From GWE2-42-39 sp034003625 (GTDB lineage: Bacteria; Bacteroidota; Bacteroidia; Bacteroidales; Prolixibacteraceae), in the NCBI GenBank assembly GCA_034003625.1, contig JAVEYG010000018.1, positions 1 to 64,000 of the forward strand: 64,000 nt of DNA, in the 5' to 3' direction. The notes beneath the pieces were generated by a model. That model searched no databases. It saw only the letters and a list, made by a program, of their open reading frames with translations, and had not been told where the DNA came from. Made by a program: the position numbers and the translations under genes. Positions 16,178 through 25,180 of this stretch are shown one piece after another (position 1 is the stretch's first letter; the number at the start of each line of letters is the position of its first letter).

Positions 16178-17302
16178 ATGTATTATATTGCAGACACAGA
16201 TCGTTATGACCGTATGCCGTACAAGCGTTGCGGAAAATCAGGGTTAAAACTACCGGCTATCTCTCTCGGCTTGTGGCAAAATTTTGGCGGAGCCGATGTA
16301 TTTGAGAATGGCAGGTCTATTTGTAAAAGAGCTTTTGACATGGGGATCACCCATTTTGACCTGGCAAACAATTACGGGCCTCCTTACGGATCGGCAGAAG
16401 AAAATTTCGGGAAAATACTTCGTGACGATTTTAAGAACTATCGTGATGAACTGGTCATTTCAACCAAAGCCGGGTATGATATGTGGGCAGGTCCTTACGG
16501 GAATTGGGGAAGTCGTAAGTATATGCTTTCCAGCCTCGATCAAAGTCTCAAACGGATGGGGCTCGATTATGTGGATATTTTTTATTCGCACCGTCCCGAT
16601 CCGGAAACACCCCTTGAAGAAACGATGGGCGCCCTTGCCCAGGCCGTAAAACAAGGGAAGGCGCTCTATGTCGGGATTTCAAATTATCCTGCTGATCTGA
16701 CCACAGAAGCGTCGAAAATCCTGAAGGATTTAGGAACTCCTTGTCTGGTCCATCAGGCAAGATATTCGCTTTTGGATCGTTGGGTGGAAGGTGCATTACT
16801 GGACAACCTCGAACAGGAAGGCATTGGCTGTATTGCTTTTTCCCCTTTGGCACAAGGACTGCTCACCGACCGGTACCTGAATGGCATCCCGGGTGGATCA
16901 AGAGCAACAAAAAGCCGTTTCCTGAAACCGGACCAGGTAATTGGATCGCTGGTCAAAGTCAGGCAGCTCAACGAAATGGCTATCAAACGCGGACAACGAC
17001 TGGCACAGATGTCCCTGGCGTGGATATTGAAAGACCAACGGGTCACCTCCGTTTTGGTTGGCGCAAGTTCTCTCGCCCAATTAGAAACCAACGTAAATTC
17101 ATTGTACAATTTATCGTTCTCAAACGAAGAGTTGGAAAAAATCGATACAATTTTGAGTACGCCTGTAACGGAGACCAAACGCACGCTGGTCATCCCTCCG
17201 GGAATGATGAAGGGTGAATATGACCCGGATGATAAAAATAAAAGTGGCACACGACACGATTTTATTAAAAATCTGGCCGACAGACTGACTAAAAACGGTT
17301 AA
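16178..17302 (+). CDS. gpr: L-glyceraldehyde 3-phosphate reductase-type aldo/keto reductase
   Basis: A protein of 374 residues, very close in pattern to E. coli YghZ/Gpr: YKRCGKSGLKLPAISLGLW, ITHFDLANNYGPPYGSAEENFG (catalytic Asp and Tyr), STKAGYDMWAGPYG (catalytic Lys), KRMGLDYVDIFYSHRPD (catalytic His), VHQARYSLLDRWVE, and the NADPH site SVLVGASSLAQLETNV. The family reduces L-glyceraldehyde 3-phosphate and methylglyoxal, which suggests a detoxifying role, though stereochemistry of the true substrate is not readable. The C-terminus is about 25 residues longer than YghZ. It is a single gene; no clear terminator is seen after it. Confidence 0.88.
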   Translation: MYYIADTDRYDRMPYKRCGKSGLKLPAISLGLWQNFGGADVFENGRSICKRAFDMGITHFDLANNYGPPYGSAEENFGKILRDDFKNYRDELVISTKAGYDMWAGPYGNWGSRKYMLSSLDQSLKRMGLDYVDIFYSHRPDPETPLEETMGALAQAVKQGKALYVGISNYPADLTTEASKILKDLGTPCLVHQARYSLLDRWVEGALLDNLEQEGIGCIAFSPLAQGLLTDRYLNGIPGGSRATKSRFLKPDQVIGSLVKVRQLNEMAIKRGQRLAQMSLAWILKDQRVTSVLVGASSLAQLETNVNSLYNLSFSNEELEKIDTILSTPVTETKRTLVIPPGMMKGEYDPDDKNKSGTRHDFIKNLADRLTKNG

Positions 17303-17478
17303 TTTCTTTCGTTATATAATTCCTTCCCCCGTGGAAAGCTGACAGACTTCATTTTTTTGAGCAGTTTTTCACGGGGGATGTTTTTCTGAAGAAAAACGAA
17401 ATTACCTGTACGGAACATCATCTTCCCATCCCTGCCTGATCTTGTTTTTGTACAACATGCTTGTCTCATCCTTTTTCC

Positions 17479-17486
17479 TATTTTTG
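17479..17486 (+). promoter_or_regulatory. -7 promoter element just before dnaG
   Basis: TATTTTTG matches TAnnTTTG exactly and ends six bases before the dnaG start codon at 17493, so the transcript would have almost no leader. The -33 part is weak. Confidence 0.4.
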
Positions 17487-17492
17487 CAATAT

Positions 17493-19439
17493 ATGATTGA
17501 CCAGGCAACCATAGAGCGGATTATTGATGCAGCGGAAATCACCGATGTGGTGTCCGAATTTGTAACCCTTCGCCGAAGGGGGGTCAACCTGCTGGGGCTT
17601 TGTCCGTTCCATAACGAAAAAACCCCTTCGTTCACGGTCTCGCCGGCCAAAGGTATCTTTAAATGTTTTGGTTGCGGAAAGGGTGGCAACTCGGTCAATT
17701 TCATCATGGAACACGAACACCTGAGCTATCCTGAAGCATTGCGCTGGCTGGCAAAAAAGTATCATATTGAGATTGAAGAAAAAGAGGAGACAGAAGAAGA
17801 ACGGCAACTGAAAGATGAGCGCGAAAGCATGATGATCGTTTCGGAGTTCGCCAAAAATTATTTTCACCGTTACCTGCTGAAAGAAAACGAAGGGCGTACC
17901 ATCGGGTTAAGTTACCTGAAAGAAAGGGGCATCCGCGACGATATCGTCAAAAAATTTGAGCTGGGCTTTTGCCCCGACGGAAAAGATGTATTTACACAGG
18001 CCGCCCAACGGGAAGGCTATAAAATAGATTTTCTTGAAAAAACCGGGCTGACCGTTCGCCGTGACGACTGGGTTGCCGACCGTTTTGCCGGAAGGGTCAT
18101 GTTCCCGGTCCACAACGTGGCCGGGCGGGTCATTGCCTTTGGGGGGCGCATCCTGAAAGACGATAAAAAATCGGCCAAATACCTCAATTCGCCCGAGTCG
18201 GAAATATATCACAAAAGCCGCGTGCTGTACGGTATTTTTCAGGCCAAGCGCGACATTGTAAAATTCGACAAATGTTATTTAGTGGAAGGCTACACCGACG
18301 TGCTTTCGTTTCACCAGGCAGGAATTGAAAACGTGGTAGCCTCGTCGGGAACGGCGCTCACGCCCGACCAGATCCGGCTCATCAGGCGCTTTACCCCCAA
18401 TGTGACCATTATTTACGATGGCGATGCGGCGGGCATCAAAGCTTCGCTGCGCGGGATCGACATAGTGCTGGAAGAAGGCATTAACGTAAAAGTGCTGCTG
18501 CTGCCCAACGGAGAAGACCCCGACAGCTTTGCCCGTTCGATGGGCGCCTCACAGCTGACGGAATACATCAAAGCCCACGAAACTGACTTTATCCGCTTTA
18601 AAACCCAACTGCTGCTGGGCGATACCGAAAACGACCCCGTTTCCCGGGCGCGGCTGATTGGCGACATTGTGCGTTCCATTGCCGTGATCCCCGATGCCAT
18701 TACCCGTTCGGTGTATATAAAAGAATGCAGTAAACTGCTCGATGTGCAGGAGAATGTTCTGTATACCGAAATACGAAAAATCCTCCAGAAAGAGAACGAA
18801 GAACAGCAGCGAAAAGAAATACGGGAGCAAATGAAGGCCAGGCAGGAGCCAGCCCCTGTCCAGGAAACCCTGACAACCAATCTTTTTGAAATAGAAGAAC
18901 GGGAAATTCTGCGTATTTTGCTGAAATATTTTGGCCGCGAGCTATTTGAGGTAGAAGGAGAAAACCCACATGAAACAGTTACGCTTACCGTTGGTCAGTA
19001 TGTTTTGGGCGAGTTAGACAACGACGGGTTAAGTTCAACAAACAGCAATATCAACCAGATGCTTGGCATTTTCAGGGAAAACTGTGGAAACAGGGATTTC
19101 GACCCTCCCCGGTTTTTCATCAACCACCCGGAAACCGGGTTAAGTAAAATGGCCAGCGACCTGTTGGCCGAAAAATACGTGGAAAGCAAGCGTTGGGGGA
19201 AAAGCGGCGCTTTCGTGGAAGCTGAATCCGACATTCTCGACTTATTGGTGCCACGTATTATACAGGAATACAAACTGAAAAAAGTAAAAGCCATTCTTAA
19301 ACAGTTGGAAAAGAAGATACAAGTTGCCAGTAATGACGGGGACTTCGAGAAAATTATGGAATTGCAAAACCAATACATCAACCTGAAGAAAATCGGGAAA
19401 TATCTTTCCGAGCAGTTAGGTTTCAGGGCGTTTGGATGA
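17493..19439 (+). CDS. dnaG: DNA primase DnaG
   Basis: A protein of 648 residues from ATG 17493 (MIDQATIERIIDAAEITDVV), the canonical start; in-frame codons upstream are not conserved-looking. It makes RNA primers for DNA replication. Domains in order: CHC2 zinc finger (CPFHNEKTPSF ... CFGCGKGG, about residues 37-65), catalytic Toprim domain (YLVEGYTDVLSFHQAG, then IYDGDAAGIKASLRG, about residues 255-345), and a C-terminal DnaB-helicase-interaction region. A short glutamate-rich stretch after the zinc finger is ordinary for the phylum. It stands 40 bases upstream of the flavin-binding protein gene. Confidence 0.95.
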   Translation: MIDQATIERIIDAAEITDVVSEFVTLRRRGVNLLGLCPFHNEKTPSFTVSPAKGIFKCFGCGKGGNSVNFIMEHEHLSYPEALRWLAKKYHIEIEEKEETEEERQLKDERESMMIVSEFAKNYFHRYLLKENEGRTIGLSYLKERGIRDDIVKKFELGFCPDGKDVFTQAAQREGYKIDFLEKTGLTVRRDDWVADRFAGRVMFPVHNVAGRVIAFGGRILKDDKKSAKYLNSPESEIYHKSRVLYGIFQAKRDIVKFDKCYLVEGYTDVLSFHQAGIENVVASSGTALTPDQIRLIRRFTPNVTIIYDGDAAGIKASLRGIDIVLEEGINVKVLLLPNGEDPDSFARSMGASQLTEYIKAHETDFIRFKTQLLLGDTENDPVSRARLIGDIVRSIAVIPDAITRSVYIKECSKLLDVQENVLYTEIRKILQKENEEQQRKEIREQMKARQEPAPVQETLTTNLFEIEEREILRILLKYFGRELFEVEGENPHETVTLTVGQYVLGELDNDGLSSTNSNINQMLGIFRENCGNRDFDPPRFFINHPETGLSKMASDLLAEKYVESKRWGKSGAFVEAESDILDLLVPRIIQEYKLKKVKAILKQLEKKIQVASNDGDFEKIMELQNQYINLKKIGKYLSEQLGFRAFG

Positions 19440-19479
19440 TTTTGCAATTATCGTTACACTATATTTCAATCAGCCATAA

Positions 19480-19965
19480 ATGAGAACCAATTTCATTGAA
19501 AACCAACTTGAGATAGAAAACATTCTAAAGGCTTGTAAAACCTGTTACGTAGCCATGTCGGACGAAAACATACCGTACGTGTTGCCCATGAATTTTGCCC
19601 TCGACGGCAATACGGTCATTCTGCATTCGGCGCAGCACGGGCGCATGTGGGAAACCCTGAAAAAGAACCCGAAGGTGTGCATTAACTGGACTTTGGGCGA
19701 AGAACTGGCCTGGCAGGACGAGCAGGTAGCCTGCAGTTACCGCGTAAAATCGAAAACCGTACTGGTTGAAGGGACGGTTGAATTTATAGATGACTACGAA
19801 GAAAAAGAACGGATGCTGAAAAAAATGATGGCGCAGTACAGTACGCGGGAGTTCCGGTTTAACGCCCCGGCTGTAAAAAATGTGGGCATGATGAAAGTGC
19901 ACATCGACAAAATTTCAGCAAAAGAATTTGGGGCTAAAGCTGTCGTCCCTTGGTCGAAAGACTGA
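19480..19965 (+). CDS. Pyridoxamine 5'-phosphate oxidase-like flavin-binding protein (NimA type)
   Basis: A protein of 161 residues with one split-barrel FMN-binding domain: ILKACKTCYVAMSDENIPYVLPMNF, VILHSAQHGRMWETLKKNPKVC, then CSYRVKSKTVLVEGTVEFID. This arrangement is that of the NimA/5-nitroimidazole-reductase-like branch of the PNPOx superfamily. Such proteins bind FMN or F420; in Bacteroidota they are common and mostly uncharacterised. It could reduce small electrophiles, but no substrate can be given. Confidence 0.8.
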   Translation: MRTNFIENQLEIENILKACKTCYVAMSDENIPYVLPMNFALDGNTVILHSAQHGRMWETLKKNPKVCINWTLGEELAWQDEQVACSYRVKSKTVLVEGTVEFIDDYEEKERMLKKMMAQYSTREFRFNAPAVKNVGMMKVHIDKISAKEFGAKAVVPWSKD

Positions 19966-20001
19966 TAAGCGGGCACAATAAAAAAAACAAAATATAGATT
20001 T

Positions 20002-21030
20002 ATGATTTTTGTAAGCGGAGGAACAGGATTGGTGGGCGCCCACCTGCTATTCGACTTAGTGAGTGCCGGAAAACCGGTGAAAGCATTGAAAAGGCCAACC
20101 AGTAATATCAGTTGGATAAAGAAAATATTTTCGTATTATTCGCCCATTTACGAACAGCTTTTTGATCAGATTAGCTGGGTGGAAGGAGACCTTCTCGATT
20201 ATTTCAGCCTTGAAGATGCGCTGGAAGGGGTACACACCATTTACCATTGTGCAGCCATGGTTTCGTTTCACGGCGACGACCGCGACGCGATGATGACCAA
20301 CAACAACGTGAAAGGCACCGCTAACCTGATCGATGCAGCCATCCACAACAAAGTATCGCGCTTCTGCCACGTGAGTTCGATTGCAGCATTAGGCAAAACT
20401 CAGGACGGAAGTGAAATCAACGAAGAAACATACTGGACACCATCGAAACGTAAGTCGGCCTACTCGTTGAGCAAATTCTTTTCTGAAATGGAAGTCTGGC
20501 GTGGCATAGAGGAAGGCCTGGACGCCGTAATCGTGAACCCCTCGATCATCATCGGGCCGGGCAACTGGGACATTGGCAGCCCGAAATTGTTCCAGTCGAT
20601 TTTTAAAGGCCTGAAATACTACACCAAAGGAATTACCGGTTTTGTGGATGTGCGCGACGTAGTAAAAGCAATGGTGTTGCTTGCCGAAGGCCCGAATTTT
20701 GAAACCGTAAAAAACCAACGCTTTCTCCTGAATTCAGGGAACATCAGTTACCAGGAGTTTTTTAACCGGATAGCAGATGCGCTCAATCGTCCACGCCCGA
20801 AAAATTTTGCTTCCGACCTGAAACTTCAGATCGTCTGGCAAATGGCCCGGACAGCCAGCTTCTTTACAGGCAAACGCCCTTTTATTACCCGCGAAACCGT
20901 TTCCGGCACCAACCTGAACAACAATTACTCGGGCGATAAAATTGTAAAATCAACTGGTTTTCAATATCGTGACCTGGATCAATCGATCAAGGATATTGCC
21001 GAGATTTTCTTGAAAGACATGTTAAACTGA
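20002..21030 (+). CDS. NAD-dependent epimerase/dehydratase (extended SDR)
   Basis: A protein of 342 residues. The start MIFVSGGTGLVGAHLL gives the NAD(P) glycine motif GGTGLVG; YHCAAMVSFHG, the catalytic Tyr-x-x-x-Lys in SAYSLSKFFSEMEVWRG, and VVNPSII-like VIVNPSIIIGPG complete the extended short-chain dehydrogenase pattern. This branch includes dihydroflavonol-reductase-like and 3-beta-hydroxysteroid-dehydrogenase-like proteins whose bacterial substrates are mostly unknown. It lies 36 bases after the flavin-binding protein gene and is convergent with comF, only 12 bases apart. Confidence 0.8.
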   Translation: MIFVSGGTGLVGAHLLFDLVSAGKPVKALKRPTSNISWIKKIFSYYSPIYEQLFDQISWVEGDLLDYFSLEDALEGVHTIYHCAAMVSFHGDDRDAMMTNNNVKGTANLIDAAIHNKVSRFCHVSSIAALGKTQDGSEINEETYWTPSKRKSAYSLSKFFSEMEVWRGIEEGLDAVIVNPSIIIGPGNWDIGSPKLFQSIFKGLKYYTKGITGFVDVRDVVKAMVLLAEGPNFETVKNQRFLLNSGNISYQEFFNRIADALNRPRPKNFASDLKLQIVWQMARTASFFTGKRPFITRETVSGTNLNNNYSGDKIVKSTGFQYRDLDQSIKDIAEIFLKDMLN

Positions 21031-21042
21031 TGCAACCTTGTT

Positions 21043-21744
21043 TCACGCAAAACCCAGGGTGGCAATGCTCACTTTTGTATTTTTTGTTGCCGACAGGATG
21101 CCCAAAGCACATGCTTCCAGCGTTGAACCGGTAGTCAGTACATCGTCGACCAGCAGAATATGTTTGCCTTCAAAATCTTCGGGTTGTTTGAGCCCGAAAA
21201 TCCCTTCTACGTTTTCCCAACGCTCGTAACGCCCTTTACGGGTTTGCGAACCGGTATGTACCAACCGTACCAGGTTCCCCGTTGATAATGGTTTTCCCAT
21301 TCTTCCGGAAATGCCGCGGGCAATAAACTCGCTCTGGTTATAGCCCCGCTTTTTTTCTTTTTTCGGGTGTAAAGGTACCGGGCAGATTACATCAACCGAA
21401 ACAAATGCCGGTGATTTTTCCAAATCGATAGCAAAATGCCTGCCCAGCAAAATGCCAACTTCTTTCATCCCTTTGTATTTCAACGCATGGATCAGTTTTT
21501 GGTATCGGCTTCCTTTGTTAAAAAAGAAAAACGATGTCGCTGATTCGAGTTGTACCCGTCCGTAGAAAATCTCAGCAACCGGGTTTCGTTCTTCGAGATG
21601 AAAGTTTGTTCGTGGAAGCCCGTGCAGGCAGTGCAGGCAAACCAGCTTTTCCGTATTTAATAAATTTGCACTGCAAACCATGCAGGCACGCGGGAAAAAA
21701 AGCTCGGTAAAATCGGCGAGATACGTGGAAATATTAAATTGCAT
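21043..21744 (-). CDS. comF: ComF family phosphoribosyltransferase-like protein
   Basis: A protein of 233 residues. A double-zinc-ribbon region at the N-terminus (ACMVCSANLL, then VCLHCLHGLP, about residues 16-44) is followed by a type I phosphoribosyltransferase fold with the PRPP motif LLVDDVLTTGSTLEAC at about residues 195-210, and RGYNQSEFIARGI before it. In naturally competent bacteria ComF takes part in handling of imported single-stranded DNA; it is conserved in many non-competent Bacteroidota too. Confidence 0.88.
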   Translation of the reverse strand: MQFNISTYLADFTELFFPRACMVCSANLLNTEKLVCLHCLHGLPRTNFHLEERNPVAEIFYGRVQLESATSFFFFNKGSRYQKLIHALKYKGMKEVGILLGRHFAIDLEKSPAFVSVDVICPVPLHPKKEKKRGYNQSEFIARGISGRMGKPLSTGNLVRLVHTGSQTRKGRYERWENVEGIFGLKQPEDFEGKHILLVDDVLTTGSTLEACALGILSATKNTKVSIATLGFA

Positions 21745-22078
21745 GAGACAAAAGTTTTAATGGATAAGTTACAAAATTTCCGTTAACACAACGATAGTGA
21801 ATTATCCATTAAATACCAGAATGGTAACTTCCTGATAATGCACCGATAATCCTCTCCTTAGATTATTTTCATCACTTTATTTCAGGAAAAGCAACCGGGA
21901 TATTTTCCAAACATTGAAAGTTGTTCTGAATTTTGCTTCTTCCCGTTTTTTCCTGTTTTGAGAAATTGGCTCCAAGGTTACCAGCCGGCAACCTTTTTTT
22001 CAGCCAATCTTTCTCCGGTACAATATTTTATTAATTTTGGGGCATGTTAAAACCCAGCTATAACTTAATTGAACCGTT
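21745..22078. other. Intergenic region between comF and cytochrome module A
   Basis: About 330 bases without a gene. It contains a short inverted repeat (ATAATC, nine bases, GATTAT at about 21846-21866) and the -7 element of module A. It may hold regulatory sites for both divergent genes. Confidence 0.4.
22032..22039 (+). promoter_or_regulatory. -7 promoter element for cytochrome module A
   Basis: TAATTTTG matches TAnnTTTG exactly, 39 bases before the start codon at 22079. A -33 TTG at the right spacing is not seen, which may mean the promoter needs an activator. Confidence 0.45.
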
Positions 22079-23608
22079 ATGCTTAAAAAGCTTGCCATTT
22101 TTTTTAAAACAAAAATTTTACTTGTTCTTCTGATCGGGTTCGTGATCGGGGTTGCCGTGATGATTTCGGCAAACAAAGTGATGGAAGAAACATCGACCAA
22201 CGAGTTTTGTGAAAAATGTCATGTCCACCCACATTCCACCGAATCATGGAAACTTTCCACTCATTACGATAATCCGAGCGGGGTACATGTAAATTGTGTC
22301 GACTGCCACCTTCCTCCTAAAGGACATGGATATGTAATTGAAAAAGCCAAACTGGGGATTCACGACCTGTACGGCTATTTGTTCAAAGACACGTCCGATT
22401 TCAACTGGGAGGCAAAGTCGACCGTTGACGCGGCACAGCATTTTGTCTTCAAATCATCGTGCATAAACTGTCATGCCAATCTTTTCCCGCTCACCCTCAG
22501 CAAAGAAGGACAGGATGCCCACTTGTATTACAGCCAGAACGAAAACGATTTGCATTGCATTAACTGTCATCTTCATGTAGGGCATTACGACCCGAATGCC
22601 AAACATGAAAGCAATGTAGGTTTTGGTATGGGCAATGACCAAAACACAGTTGTTTATACCGAACCGGCAAAAGTTGAAAAATTCGAAAATTTTACGGAAA
22701 CTATTCCAAACACATCTGTTTCGTTCAAAATGGTTGCAATTCCGGGAGGCGAATTTATGTTGGGGAACAGCGAAAATGACAAATTTGCCAAATCCGATGA
22801 GGTTCCGTCCAAGAAAGTGAAAATCAGTCGTTTTTTTATGGCAGAAACTGAAGTAAGCTGGAACGAATACCTTGCTTTTTATTCGCAAACCGGGGCCGAA
22901 GGCCGTTCAACCGATACCGAAGGGGCACGGACCAGCCAGGAAGTTGATGCCATTACCGGGCCAACCCCGCCTTACGGCCAACCCGATCAGAACTGGGGAT
23001 TGGGGAGCCGTCCGGCTATTACCATGCGTTATCATGCTGCCGAAACCTACTGCAAATGGCTGAGCAAAGTAACAGGTAAAAAATACCGTTTGCCAACTGA
23101 AGCAGAGTGGGAATATGCCTGCAGGGCCAATACGTCCACTCCATATTTCTTTGATGGTGATCCCAAAAAATATTCAGGAAAAAATTTCTGGCATAAAATT
23201 ACAGGAACTGATACTACAACGATCAACACCTTCGTTATTTATGCTGAAAACAGTGAAGGGAAAACGCAAAAGCCCGACAGGGTAAAGGCGAACCCTTTGG
23301 GCTTGAAAAATATGTTGGGCAATGTGGCCGAGTTTTGCAGCGACTGGTATGCCCACGATGCGTATAAAAATATTCAGGATGGGGCTGTAGACCCTAAAGG
23401 GCCGGCAACAGGGGAGGAACATGTAATTCGCGGAGGATCGTTTAAAAGTGATCCGCAAGATGTACGAAGCGCTTCACGAGGGTATACACAATCAACCGCA
23501 TGGATGAAAACCGACCCTCAGATGCCGAAAAGCATTTGGTGGTATTCCGACTGTAACCATGTAGGGTTCAGGGTTGTTTGCGAGGCAGGCGAAACTTTGG
23601 AAAATTGA
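22079..23608 (+). CDS. Membrane tetraheme cytochrome c (NapC/NrfH-like) fused to an FGE-like (SUMF1) domain, copy A
   Basis: A protein of 509 residues. One N-terminal helix (about residues 12-30) anchors it; four CxxCH heme sites follow at residues 44-48, 73-77, 128-132 and 160-164, the size and layout of NapC/NrfH quinol dehydrogenases. From about residue 213 to the end is a formylglycine-generating-enzyme/EgtB-type domain (MVAIPGGEFMLGN, LPTEAEWEYACR, NMLGNVAEFCSDWY, VIRGGSF, HVGFRVVCE). The two cysteines that active FGE carries shortly after GGS are absent (GGSFKSDPQDVRSASR), so it is probably not a sulfatase activator; a docking, sugar-binding or different redox role is more likely. The next gene, 88 bases on, encodes an exported dehydrogenase. 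A second copy of this pair lies at 39376-42272. Confidence 0.85.
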   Translation: MLKKLAIFFKTKILLVLLIGFVIGVAVMISANKVMEETSTNEFCEKCHVHPHSTESWKLSTHYDNPSGVHVNCVDCHLPPKGHGYVIEKAKLGIHDLYGYLFKDTSDFNWEAKSTVDAAQHFVFKSSCINCHANLFPLTLSKEGQDAHLYYSQNENDLHCINCHLHVGHYDPNAKHESNVGFGMGNDQNTVVYTEPAKVEKFENFTETIPNTSVSFKMVAIPGGEFMLGNSENDKFAKSDEVPSKKVKISRFFMAETEVSWNEYLAFYSQTGAEGRSTDTEGARTSQEVDAITGPTPPYGQPDQNWGLGSRPAITMRYHAAETYCKWLSKVTGKKYRLPTEAEWEYACRANTSTPYFFDGDPKKYSGKNFWHKITGTDTTTINTFVIYAENSEGKTQKPDRVKANPLGLKNMLGNVAEFCSDWYAHDAYKNIQDGAVDPKGPATGEEHVIRGGSFKSDPQDVRSASRGYTQSTAWMKTDPQMPKSIWWYSDCNHVGFRVVCEAGETLEN

Positions 23609-23696
23609 TCTTTCAAAACGAGTAGTTTTTCATTACATTAGCAAATCAAAAAATGAGTTCATACTTTATAAACCTAAATAACTTAAACTGAATACC

Positions 23697-25025
23697 ATGA
23701 GTGACCCTAACTTTTCAAGAAGAAAATTTTTGGCCAATGCCGCGGCAATCAGCGCTGTCGGAGTAGTTGGTGTCGGCGCGTTGTCGTCGTGTGCCGAAAA
23801 GAAAAAAGTAGCTGAATTGAATTTACCACCGCTCTTAGACCAGGCTCCTGACGGCAAGCCGTTAAAAGCCGGTATTATCGGGTGCGGGGGCCGCGGCTCA
23901 GGCGCCATGCTTAATTTTTTAGATGCCGGCCCAAATCTTTCAATCCATTCGTTGGGTGATGTTTTCCAGGACCGCATCAATGACTGTCAGAAAAAACTGA
24001 AAAAAGAAAAAGGACTGGAGGTTCCTGCAGAAAACTGTTTTGTGGGCTTTGATGCCTACCAGAAGGTGATCGACTCGGGTGTTGATGTTGTAATTTTGGC
24101 TACTCCCCCGAAGTTTCGTCCTGAACATTTTGAAGCGGCAATTAAAGCACGTAAACACGTATTTATGGAAAAACCGGTGGCCGTTGACCCGGTCGGTATC
24201 CGTTCGGTACTGGCCAGCGGAAAAATGGCCGATTCGCTTGGATTGGTGGTGGTTGCCGGAACCCAGCGCCGTCACGAACGTTCATATATCGACCTGTTAA
24301 AGCAGGTAAAACAAAACGATGCCATTGGAGAAATCATTTCGTCTAATGCATACTGGAACAGTGGTAAACTGTGGCACCGTAATCCGACCGCCGAATGGAG
24401 TGAAATGGAATACATGATCCGCGACTGGGTAAACTGGTGCTGGCTGTCGGGCGACCATATTGTGGAACAGCATGTGCATAACCTTGATGTCATTCACTGG
24501 TTTACAGGATCACACCCCATCAAAGCTGTGGGTTTTGGTTCCCGCCAACGCAGGCTTACCGGCGATCAGTTTGATAATTTTAGTATCGATTATACATTTC
24601 CCAACGGAATGCACATGCACAGTATGTGCCGCCAGATCAACGGTTGTGCAAACGGTGTATATGAAATCATCCACGGAACAAAAGGACGCGCCGATACAAC
24701 CGGTCACAAGCCCAAAGTAATTGACATGGCAGGAAATGTAATCTTTGAAGCTGCCGAGTCAAGCGTCAACCCGTATGTTCAGGAACACATCGACATGGTG
24801 ACCTGTATCCGTCAGGGAAGCCCGATGAATGAAGCCGAGAGTGTTGCTGTTTCGTGCCTTGTTGCCATGATGGGCCGTGTTTCAGCTTATACCGGAAAAG
24901 AAGTAACTTTTGACGAGATGATGAATTCAGACATAAAACTGGGTCCCGATACGTACGTTATGGGCGACATTGGGTACATGAAAACAGCCGGCGTGCCGGT
25001 TGCAGGAGAAGCTGCCGAAGCATAA
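23697..25025 (+). CDS. Exported lipoprotein Gfo/Idh/MocA oxidoreductase, copy A
   Basis: A protein of 442 residues. The N-terminus SRRKFLANAAAISAV is a Tat-type signal, ending in the lipobox LSSC (Cys32), so the folded, cofactor-loaded enzyme should be exported and lipid-anchored. The Rossmann motif is GCGGRGSG (residues 62-69), the conserved EKP is at 158-160, and GDHIVEQHVHNLD (252-264) holds the catalytic Asp/His pair. Exported members such as glucose-fructose oxidoreductase carry tightly bound NADP. Paired with the tetraheme cytochrome just upstream, it may pass substrate electrons to the membrane; this is inference. A terminator ends the unit. Confidence 0.88.
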   Translation: MSDPNFSRRKFLANAAAISAVGVVGVGALSSCAEKKKVAELNLPPLLDQAPDGKPLKAGIIGCGGRGSGAMLNFLDAGPNLSIHSLGDVFQDRINDCQKKLKKEKGLEVPAENCFVGFDAYQKVIDSGVDVVILATPPKFRPEHFEAAIKARKHVFMEKPVAVDPVGIRSVLASGKMADSLGLVVVAGTQRRHERSYIDLLKQVKQNDAIGEIISSNAYWNSGKLWHRNPTAEWSEMEYMIRDWVNWCWLSGDHIVEQHVHNLDVIHWFTGSHPIKAVGFGSRQRRLTGDQFDNFSIDYTFPNGMHMHSMCRQINGCANGVYEIIHGTKGRADTTGHKPKVIDMAGNVIFEAAESSVNPYVQEHIDMVTCIRQGSPMNEAESVAVSCLVAMMGRVSAYTGKEVTFDEMMNSDIKLGPDTYVMGDIGYMKTAGVPVAGEAAEA

Positions 25026-25066
25026 AAATTATAGATCAGTCAATTCGGTAATAGGAATTGAGCCCG

Positions 25067-25103
25067 GATCCCATCTTCGATTTATGAGGGTGGGATCTTT
25101 TTT
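25067..25103 (+). terminator. Rho-independent terminator of module A
   Basis: GATCCCA (25067-25073) pairs with TGGGATC (25091-25097) and is followed by a seven-T tract. Confidence 0.8.
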
Positions 25104-25180
25104 TACCTAAAAATCAAATTACCAGACTTTAAAAGAACAGAATATTAAAATTCTTTTTGAATTGTTTATCTTTGAGGCGG

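Noticed and set aside
22718..23608. Sulfatase-maturation (true formylglycine-generating) function for the SUMF1-like domains
   Set aside because: The two catalytic cysteines are missing in both copies and no sulfatase gene lies in the window.
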